Positions 26,345 to 32,995 of a stretch of 45,958 nt of DNA are shown one piece after another. The notes beneath the pieces were generated by a model that was not told where the DNA came from, ran no database searches, and saw only the letters and a program-made list of their open reading frames with translations. Made by a program: the position numbers and the translations under genes. The DNA comes from an uncultured Saprospiraceae bacterium. GTDB taxonomy: Bacteria; Bacteroidota; Bacteroidia; Chitinophagales; Saprospiraceae. Where the stretch lies: the NCBI GenBank assembly GCA_937944245.1, contig CALDYY010000043.1, positions 1 to 45,958 on the forward strand. The letters run 5' to 3'. The stretch's first letter is position 1. The number at the start of each line of letters is the position of its first letter.

Positions 26345-27052
26345 ATGAAGTCAAATCTTTTTGAAGAGCCTACCCCCCCTGTGGATGTCAAGCTAGAAGC
26401 GAGTTGGAAAGCGGTATTAAAAAATGAGTTTAGTCAACCTTATTTTTATGAGTTAGTGGAAGCCTTGAAAAATGCTAAAAAAGCGGGGGATGTTGTTTAT
26501 CCGCCGGGGTCATTGATTTTTAAAGCTTTTGAGAAAACACCTTTTGACAAAGTGAAGATCGTTATTTTGGGTCAAGATCCGTATCACAATCCTAACGAAG
26601 CAATGGGACTTTCTTTTTCTGTTCCAAAAGGCATAAGGATTCCACCTTCTTTACAAAATATTTACAAGGAACTATATCAAGACCTTTTAGTGCCGATACC
26701 CAATCATGGTGATTTGACAAAATGGGCAGAAGAAGGGGTTTTCTTGCTCAACGCAATGCTCACGGTAGAAAAAAACAAAGCAGGTAGTCATCAAAAATTA
26801 GGTTGGCAAAATTTTACTGATGCCGTTATTCGAGTGCTATCACAAGAGCGCGAGCATCTAGTGTTCATGCTGTGGGGGGGGTTTGCAAGAAAAAAGAAAG
26901 AACTCATTGATACACAAAAACATTTGGTACTAGAGGCAGCGCACCCTTCGCCTCTAGCGGGTGGCGCATTTTTTGGGTCAAAGCATTTTTCACAAGCCAA
27001 TGAATATTTGGAAAAACATGGTATTTCCCCTATTGATTGGCGGATAAATTGA
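26345..27052 (+). CDS. ung: Uracil-DNA glycosylase, family 1
   Basis: A 235-residue cytosolic repair enzyme that removes uracil from DNA. The catalytic water-activating loop is GQDPYHNP with Asp78; PPSLQNIYKEL, GVFLLNAMLTVEKNKAGSH and AAHPSPLAGGAFFGS (the histidine loop) are the other family motifs. The length is normal and the gene appears intact. Two homopolymers, C7 near 26370 and G8 at 26874-26881, lie within the coding sequence, which is unusual in AT-rich DNA. The last 23 bp overlap the 3' end of the next gene on the other strand. Confidence 0.97.
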   Translation: MKSNLFEEPTPPVDVKLEASWKAVLKNEFSQPYFYELVEALKNAKKAGDVVYPPGSLIFKAFEKTPFDKVKIVILGQDPYHNPNEAMGLSFSVPKGIRIPPSLQNIYKELYQDLLVPIPNHGDLTKWAEEGVFLLNAMLTVEKNKAGSHQKLGWQNFTDAVIRVLSQEREHLVFMLWGGFARKKKELIDTQKHLVLEAAHPSPLAGGAFFGSKHFSQANEYLEKHGISPIDWRIN

Positions 27053-29468
27053 TTTGATAAGCATACAGTAAGTCATCATTGGAGACAAGCAACCAATGTT
27101 CCTGTTGATGAATTGGAACAAGCACAAAAGGTTGATTACCAGCTATTGGAAAACTTGGTAGTGCTTGGTTGCCGTCTGTGATAGTGATTTGTCCTGTCTG
27201 TTTACAGACTGTTCCAATGTAAGGGGAAACACTAAAGACGGTATCTTGTGCATGAGCAAAAGAACATTCCCTTACCTTTCTAAATTTGTTTTCATTGTCG
27301 TAGGCAAATACGGATAACTTATCGTCGTTCAATAGAATATAATCGTTTCGCTCATCATTACACACATTGGCAAAAGCAAATTTAGTTTTACCATTTATGT
27401 TTCGCTCCAAAAGCAAACGAAAATGCTCGCCTTTCAGATTGATAATGTGCGCATAGCCTTTAATATCAGCAACTACGATTCGTTCTGATTTAGGGCTAAC
27501 TTGATAATCTAATGTTCCGCCTAAAAGGTGAGAATGTTGGTAAGGAGGGAATTTCAAGTCGCCGTATCTACTAAAAACAGATAAAGTGCTATCTGCTAGA
27601 ATCAGAATAAAATCCTGATTGTTATGCTGAAAGTGTCGAATGGGTTGCCTAATCACCCCTAGTTTTTCCATCGGATTCCATCCTTCCATAGGGTAGCCAT
27701 TAAGTTGATAGCCATAAACATTACCATTTTCGCAAGGCACTAAATAAAAATACTCCCCTGTTTGATTAAAATCAATAGGTGTTAAACTTTGAGTTGCCAA
27801 TGATTGAAGGTCAAAGGGATAGCCTTTGGTGGTTTGCCCTTTTAAATCAGTCAAATGAATGCGATAAGCGGTGTTGAAGAGCAACTGTTGGTTAAGGTAA
27901 AAAACAGGCGACAATAACTTTGCTTCTAGCTCTATTACCCATTGCAATTCACCGATTTCGCTAAAGCAATAAAGGCGTTTGTCCTTATCCTGTGTAAAAA
28001 TCAGCCGCTCACCATTTTCCAATGTAATAACTGATGGAGGAATAATAGCATCGTTTGATAAGGCATATTTCCAAAGTAACTGTGTTGGTTGTTCTGACAC
28101 TTGTTGTGATTCCCAATAGCCTTGTAATTTCTCGTTTTGCAGATTGGCATACCCCATAAAAGCCCCTAGCTTTTCAAATGTAGCTGAGGCTGCTTGTTGA
28201 TATTTTTCTTTCAAGCCCCACTTCAAAAAAGGTATAACATAAGCACTATTCCAGTAAAAATGCCCAGAAGCAGCAGCATTCCACTTGATTTGTGCTACAT
28301 TGTCAAACGTTTTACCAACAATAAATTGATCTATCCAATTTTTTATGGAAGATAAATTATAGCATTGAACTAAATAATCTTCTATTAGAGTAAAGTATTT
28401 GCCCTCCGATGTGCTGTAAATCTCAAACATTTGATATGGGATAGCAGTAATTACCCCCTCTTTTAACTGAACACGAATGTCCGCTAGTGGGTCTCCCTTA
28501 ATTTTTTGCACTGCAAATTGATAATTTTCGATAGCGGCATCATATATATTGGGCCAGCCAAAAGCCACAGGTCGGCTCAAATATTGTGAAGGAATAGACA
28601 TTTTAGTAGCACTCGGTAGTTTATCACCTACATAAAAGCAGGCTATCTGTTCGGGAAGAATATTATAAATATTGTCTTCTTGCTGATAGCTAAAATATTG
28701 TTTTAAAATGGTGTTATATTTCTCTTGCCAAACTCCAGCCATATGCCAATGATTATTTTCAAGCCAATGGTTAGTTTCTAGCCAAATCTCCTGTTCTTTA
28801 AGTGCTGATATACCTTCCATTGCGGCATTAGAAAGGAACGGGCTTAACAAAATATCAAGGTGGTGCAATCCTATAAAACATTGAAAATCAGAATTTTTAA
28901 AGTTCTGTTGCTTCGATAATGGCAAGATTGGCTGATATGTCTTTTGTAATTTCCTGATGCTGGCTTCTACTTGAAAGCGGTTTGCTCCAACTAACAGTAA
29001 ATGTTTATATTGTGCTATGGTATGATATTTTGATTCGTAAATTTGGACGCCTCGAAACACAACGGTTGTATATTCTTCCTGAAAAAGTTGAGTGTAGGTA
29101 TTTTGCAAGTTCTGGTGATATTCCGTGATGAACAACCAATTAAACATTTCGGGTGTATTGCTATTCAATACAGCTAGCACTTGGGAGGGTTCGTTTAGGA
29201 GCGTCAAAAGTGGTGTAAGTTCTTTTTTGAGTTGCTGAAGTGGATAAATACTGGGCAACGAATCAAAAACTTGGAGTTTATGACTTTGAAAAGTAATTAT
29301 TAAGGCACTTCCTTCTGGTATAGCACTCCAAATGGAACATTTTTCAGTATTATTGAGAAAAATATAGCGCACCCCAATTAGAATAGCTATAAATAAAGCC
29401 ATTTTCAACCAGAAAAAGCGACCCAAAAGCCAAGTTTCAATTTTTTCAATAATTTTGATGTTGTTCAT
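27030..29468 (-). CDS. Large membrane-anchored protein of unknown function with propeller-like C-terminus
   Basis: An 812-residue protein with one N-terminal membrane helix (about 20-38) and the rest outside the cytoplasm by topology. Residues about 45-480 form a region of mixed strands and helices resembling DUF3352-type envelope proteins (PEGSALIITFQSHK near the start), though I cannot confirm the family. From about 490 there are repeated strand-rich units (DKDKRLYCFSEIGELQWVIE, LTDLKGQTTKGYPFDL, YGYQLNGYPMEGWNP) that suggest a beta-propeller with repeating G-x-P elements. The function is unknown. Its stop region overlaps ung on the other strand, and DUF423 is divergent upstream. Confidence 0.65.
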   Translation of the reverse strand: MNNIKIIEKIETWLLGRFFWLKMALFIAILIGVRYIFLNNTEKCSIWSAIPEGSALIITFQSHKLQVFDSLPSIYPLQQLKKELTPLLTLLNEPSQVLAVLNSNTPEMFNWLFITEYHQNLQNTYTQLFQEEYTTVVFRGVQIYESKYHTIAQYKHLLLVGANRFQVEASIRKLQKTYQPILPLSKQQNFKNSDFQCFIGLHHLDILLSPFLSNAAMEGISALKEQEIWLETNHWLENNHWHMAGVWQEKYNTILKQYFSYQQEDNIYNILPEQIACFYVGDKLPSATKMSIPSQYLSRPVAFGWPNIYDAAIENYQFAVQKIKGDPLADIRVQLKEGVITAIPYQMFEIYSTSEGKYFTLIEDYLVQCYNLSSIKNWIDQFIVGKTFDNVAQIKWNAAASGHFYWNSAYVIPFLKWGLKEKYQQAASATFEKLGAFMGYANLQNEKLQGYWESQQVSEQPTQLLWKYALSNDAIIPPSVITLENGERLIFTQDKDKRLYCFSEIGELQWVIELEAKLLSPVFYLNQQLLFNTAYRIHLTDLKGQTTKGYPFDLQSLATQSLTPIDFNQTGEYFYLVPCENGNVYGYQLNGYPMEGWNPMEKLGVIRQPIRHFQHNNQDFILILADSTLSVFSRYGDLKFPPYQHSHLLGGTLDYQVSPKSERIVVADIKGYAHIINLKGEHFRLLLERNINGKTKFAFANVCNDERNDYILLNDDKLSVFAYDNENKFRKVRECSFAHAQDTVFSVSPYIGTVCKQTGQITITDGNQALPSFPIAGNQPFVLVPIHQQEHWLLVSNDDLLYAYQINLSANQ

Positions 29469-29564
29469 GCACTTAAAAAGTAGTTTGAAGGGAATTAAGA
29501 TAACAGCCTTTGGTTCATTCGCATTTTTTTAATAGGTGATTATTTTACTAAAACATTAGCATTT

Positions 29565-29951
29565 GTGAACAAGTTTCTTTTTAAAAGTGGTGCTATTGTG
29601 TTAGCACTTGGTGTTGCGCTTGGAGCTTTCGGTGCGCATGGTCTTGCGAATATGCTTTCCGAAGAGCAGTTGGATGTCTTTAACACAGGCGTGCGTTATC
29701 ATTTTTATCATGGCTTCGGGATGCTTATTATTGGCATTTTACTTCAGCTAAATTTTAATCCTAAACTGCGCTGGGCAGGTTGGGCATTTTTGATTGGCAT
29801 TTTTTTATTTTCTGGTTCTATTTATGTGCTTGCCTGTCGCGACCTGCTAGGCATTAGTAGCTGGACATGGATTGGTGTTATCACTCCATTTGGAGGACTT
29901 TCCTTTATCATAGGATGGGCATTGCTTTTTTTATTTGCCAATAAAAATTAG
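29565..29951 (+). CDS. DUF423 family membrane protein
   Basis: A 128-residue small membrane protein (YgdD-like), starting at GTG 29565. It has four hydrophobic segments and the family signature LGVALGAFGAHGL near the N-terminus, then VRYHFYHGFGMLIIG. The molecular role of the family is unsettled. Its stop codon shares bases with the stop of the potassium channel gene on the other strand: TAG at 29949-29951 against the reverse TAA at 29948-29950. It diverges from the large anchored protein across about 95 bp. Confidence 0.9.
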   Translation: MNKFLFKSGAIVLALGVALGAFGAHGLANMLSEEQLDVFNTGVRYHFYHGFGMLIIGILLQLNFNPKLRWAGWAFLIGIFLFSGSIYVLACRDLLGISSWTWIGVITPFGGLSFIIGWALLFLFANKN

Positions 29952-30784
29952 TCGTTATCTTTCAGTGGCTTACCACAATGTGGGCAGTAATTATAAGGGT
30001 ATTCCTGAGCAGATTTTTGCTTTTGTTCTTTTTGTATTTCCATTGCTTCCACAAAGGCTGCACTAATAATAGCAGTAGGTAATGCCAACATACCTATACC
30101 CAACAAGGCTGTAAATCCACCAAATAGCTTACCTAGCGGTGTAATAGGATAAACGTCGCCGTACCCAACAGTGGTTAGAGTAGCTACTGCCCACCAAAGG
30201 GTAGAAAGAATGTCGGGAAAACTTTCTGGTTGCACTTCGTTCTCAATGCTGTACATAAATGAAGCCGAAAAAATGAGCAAGACAAATACAAACATTACAG
30301 AAAGTATTAGCTCAAAACGTTTTTCGGAAAGAATTTTAATAATAATGTCCAATGAACTGGAATAACGACGTAATTTAAAGATGCGCAACAAGCGAAGGAT
30401 TCTCAGTATTCTGATGAAGCGCAAATCAAGTTTTAAAAAAAAGGGTAAATAAAATGGTAAAATAGCTAGCAAATCAATTATACCCATTGGCGAATACATA
30501 AACTTCAGGCGCGCACCAACTTTGGAAAGTTGCGGATATTTTAAATCTGCTGTCCATAAACGCAACAAATATTCTGTACTGAAAATAATAATGCTAAAGA
30601 TTTCAAACCATTTTAAACCAAAGCCGTATGCTGATTTTATTTCTGCAAAAGATTCTAAAATGATAGCTGTTACACTCAAAATAATTAAGGTAACTAAAAA
30701 GAGATCAATACGTTCATTCCATTGGTTGACGGGTTTTCCATTCTTATCTCTAATTAGCTCAAATATTGCGTGTTTCAAATTCAT
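29948..30784 (-). CDS. Voltage-gated-type potassium channel with a C-terminal CxxC tail
   Basis: A 278-residue six-helix ion channel subunit. S4 is strongly basic (LRFIRILRILRLLRIFKLRR, about 121-140), which suggests voltage sensing. The pore holds TLTTVGYGDVYP, with the potassium selectivity filter TVGYGD at 205-210, followed by the inner helix with GIGMLALP. Four subunits should form the channel in the inner membrane. The C-terminal 28 residues are cytoplasmic and end in YNYCPHCGKPLKDND: one CxxC pair (Cys267, Cys270) like half a zinc ribbon, unusual for this family. It is the last gene of a same-strand run from 35241. Confidence 0.9.
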   Translation of the reverse strand: MNLKHAIFELIRDKNGKPVNQWNERIDLFLVTLIILSVTAIILESFAEIKSAYGFGLKWFEIFSIIIFSTEYLLRLWTADLKYPQLSKVGARLKFMYSPMGIIDLLAILPFYLPFFLKLDLRFIRILRILRLLRIFKLRRYSSSLDIIIKILSEKRFELILSVMFVFVLLIFSASFMYSIENEVQPESFPDILSTLWWAVATLTTVGYGDVYPITPLGKLFGGFTALLGIGMLALPTAIISAAFVEAMEIQKEQKQKSAQEYPYNYCPHCGKPLKDND

Positions 30785-30817
30785 TGTTCATTTAATTTTT
30801 TCAAGAGCAGCAGCAAA

Positions 30818-31327
30818 TTAACGTTTTTTTGCTAGCACTTGCACCCAAATATCCCCAACATTCGCAATACCAAATTCGGTATATTCTGCACTCATCAAGT
30901 TCTGGCAATGGGTAGCACTGCCTTTCCAGCCTGCCATTACAGAAGATAAAGAATTATAGCCTTTGGCAATATTTTCCCCTACTGCTGACCAGTTGTAACC
31001 AGTGTCGGTAACACGCTTATCCACTTGCGAATTGTCAGAACCTTTATGATTAAAAAAATTATTGGTTTGCATATCTTTTGCATGGCGCAAAGCAGCAGCG
31101 GCAAGTTGCTCATTCCAAATTAATGCAGCGACTGGAGTGTATGGCGTAGTTCCGCAAGTAGTTCCACTGGCACGGATAGCATTCACCTCTTTCACAGCGT
31201 TGCGAATAAAGAGGATGGCAGCATCTTCTACTTTTGGCGTTTCTTCCATAGTATCTTCTGTATCGTCAAGACAACTGCTTACTAAACATAAAGTACAAAA
31301 TAACAAGACCAATAGTTTGTAATTCAT
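30818..31327 (-). CDS. CAP-domain (SCP-like) lipoprotein
   Basis: I start at ATG 31327 (MNYKLLVLLFC), giving a lipoprotein signal with lipobox LVSSC and lipidation at Cys19; the open frame to 31360 adds nothing useful. The 169-residue protein has an acidic linker and then a CAP domain: WNEQLAAAALRHAKDMQTNNFFNHKGSD (helix and first CAP histidine), VGENIAKGYNS, ATHCQNLMSAEYTEFGIA (second histidine), and WVQVLAK. The CAP1-type histidines are present. These domains in bacteria are secreted and may bind sterol or lipid or act in the envelope; the function is unproven. It lies 33 bp before the channel gene. Confidence 0.9.
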   Translation of the reverse strand: MNYKLLVLLFCTLCLVSSCLDDTEDTMEETPKVEDAAILFIRNAVKEVNAIRASGTTCGTTPYTPVAALIWNEQLAAAALRHAKDMQTNNFFNHKGSDNSQVDKRVTDTGYNWSAVGENIAKGYNSLSSVMAGWKGSATHCQNLMSAEYTEFGIANVGDIWVQVLAKKR

Positions 31328-31375
31328 ATGCAAAACGATTGTAATGGTTTCAATATTCAAAAATCTGTTTTTTAC

Positions 31376-31702
31376 TTAGCGATTAGGTGAATTATACAAA
31401 AAGGGTTCAAGAGGAATCGTATCCTTGAGCTTTATTGGTTCTGGGGTATTTGGTTTTATTGGTTTTGGCGGTTTGGTAATTTCACCTTTTTCTGCTTTTG
31501 CCATTTCAATCAAAATAGAATCCACCACAGCATTTGCCTTTTGATAAAGTTCGTTTAGACATCTTTCATGCCTTGCTTGCACTAAAGATGCTACTTTCTT
31601 TTGCACTTCTTGCTCGATAAGTGCTGCTCGCCCCGATTCGTCTGCCTGCAACTGGCAGCTCGCTAACAGTAAACCAGTTATGATGCTAAAAATAGGTTTC
31701 AT
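31376..31702 (-). CDS. Small lipoprotein, tandem paralogue B
   Basis: A 108-residue lipoprotein with signal MKPIFSIITGLLLASC (lipobox LLASC, Cys16). The mature part is helical and charged, with a single internal cysteine in ERCLNELYQKANAVVDSIL, and ends in a proline-rich tail (TKPPKPIKPNTPEPIKL). The segment from that cysteine to VDSIL aligns without gaps with the same part of the upstream gene (31686-31952), which suggests that the two are duplicated copies. The genes overlap by 17 bp. No family was recognised and the function is unknown. Confidence 0.75.
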   Translation of the reverse strand: MKPIFSIITGLLLASCQLQADESGRAALIEQEVQKKVASLVQARHERCLNELYQKANAVVDSILIEMAKAEKGEITKPPKPIKPNTPEPIKLKDTIPLEPFLYNSPNR

Positions 31703-31952
31703 TTTTATATCTATTTTTTTGCTTGGCTACTTCTATTAATCGAATACGCAAAATAGAATCAATGGTGTTGTTCATTTTGCTGGTAGTTAATGTTTCACAT
31801 TTTGTGTTTAGGGAATCAATAATTTTTTCGTATTCCAAATTATAGAGTGAATCCACTACTTCCCTGTCCGAATAGCGCAAACTAAGTGGTGGTGGCTCAG
31901 AACACCCAAGTAGCGTTATTGCATATAAACCTAAATACTTTAATTTTGACAT
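31686..31952 (-). CDS. Small lipoprotein, tandem paralogue A
   Basis: An 88-residue lipoprotein with signal MSKLKYLGLYAITLLGC (lipobox LLGC, Cys17). The mature part is a charged helix with one internal cysteine in TKCETLTTSKMNNTIDSILR. The 13-residue spacing from this cysteine to the aspartate of DSIL is the same as in the next gene, with matching K and N positions. It overlaps the start of that gene by 17 bp, which indicates translational coupling. It lies 77 bp downstream of the barrel-like gene, in the same orientation. Confidence 0.72.
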   Translation of the reverse strand: MSKLKYLGLYAITLLGCSEPPPLSLRYSDREVVDSLYNLEYEKIIDSLNTKCETLTTSKMNNTIDSILRIRLIEVAKQKNRYKNETYF

Positions 31953-32029
31953 AACTTAGTGTTTGAGTGATAACTTTTACAAAATGCCAATCCGCAATAA
32001 ATAGTTTGTGAAGTTGATATTAATTTTTT

Positions 32030-32995
32030 TTATTTTAAAAAGGATAGACTGCTTCTAAAGCCAACGAAATAATAACTTGAAAGAGAAGGGTTTACATTTT
32101 TAATAAATAGTAATTTATTCACATTCAGCTCTGCACCTGCCACAACAGTAAAACCTAATCCCAAATCAATCGGCACTACTCCGCGAAGCATCCAACCCAT
32201 AGAGGAAACAATACGTGGGTCTTTGAATTTACCAAAAATATTGGCTTGTATTGCTTCACCTATTTGGTCTGTAATGTCCTCAAATGGCGCTAACAACCTA
32301 CCTTCAATTAAATTATCCAATTTATCACTAATGAATAGAATACTCCCCAAATCCACTACGGGCGAAGGGTCTGCGGTGAATCGAACGCCAGTAGTCAACT
32401 CCACGTCTAAAGTTCCTTTTCTTCCAAAGCTAATAATAGGTTCATTGCCTAGCAATAATTTTTTAGCATGCAAATAAACATCAAGATCATAGCGTTTTCT
32501 AAAGAATGGAGTCACGATTTTGCTATCTTCTAAGGCTAAATTGGCGATATGTTTAGATAGCTCTTCCACCTCTCCATTCATAGACAATCGAAGGGAACGC
32601 AGTTGATTGCTCCATTTTTTGGAGGGCAGTGGCTCAGAAAGGCGTGGCTCAGAAATACCAAAACTAGCCCCAATGAAATAGAATCGAGCAAAAAATCGGA
32701 TGCCATTATTGTTTCTACTGAGCTGTTTGGCAATTTCTTGGTCAATTTCGATACGGATGCCCGGAAATAAATCTCGAATCCAACGTGGAGGAACAAGGTT
32801 TAAATTGGCTAATGCAGAATCTACTTGCCCTCTAGTAATTTCAAATTCACTAAACCCAGCTATGTCACTAAGGTTACCCTTAAAAGTGGAATAACTACCT
32901 CCGAAAGTGGTTTCTACACCAAACTCAATTTTTTGCGCTTCAACAAATAGTGGAAACAGAAAAAATAAGCAGTTGATAAATAATCTCTTTTTCAC
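32030..32995 (-). CDS. Outer-membrane-type protein of unknown family, coupled to the CHU_C gene
   Basis: A 321-residue secreted protein starting at GTG 32995, whose start overlaps the stop of the preceding gene as GTGA (32992-32995). The signal peptide is about 20 residues (LFFLFPLFVEAQ). The mature part alternates short strands with long helical spacers, for example FGVETTFGGSYS, IRFFARFYFIGASFGI, VELTTGVRFTA and, at the end, FTVVAGAELNVNKLLFIK with YYFVGFRSSLSFLK; the last residue types resemble an outer-membrane barrel. It is not clearly PorP/SprF, the usual neighbour of CHU_C proteins. Given the tight coupling, an outer-membrane partner of the CHU_C protein is a reasonable guess. Confidence 0.7.
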   Translation of the reverse strand: MKKRLFINCLFFLFPLFVEAQKIEFGVETTFGGSYSTFKGNLSDIAGFSEFEITRGQVDSALANLNLVPPRWIRDLFPGIRIEIDQEIAKQLSRNNNGIRFFARFYFIGASFGISEPRLSEPLPSKKWSNQLRSLRLSMNGEVEELSKHIANLALEDSKIVTPFFRKRYDLDVYLHAKKLLLGNEPIISFGRKGTLDVELTTGVRFTADPSPVVDLGSILFISDKLDNLIEGRLLAPFEDITDQIGEAIQANIFGKFKDPRIVSSMGWMLRGVVPIDLGLGFTVVAGAELNVNKLLFIKNVNPSLSSYYFVGFRSSLSFLK

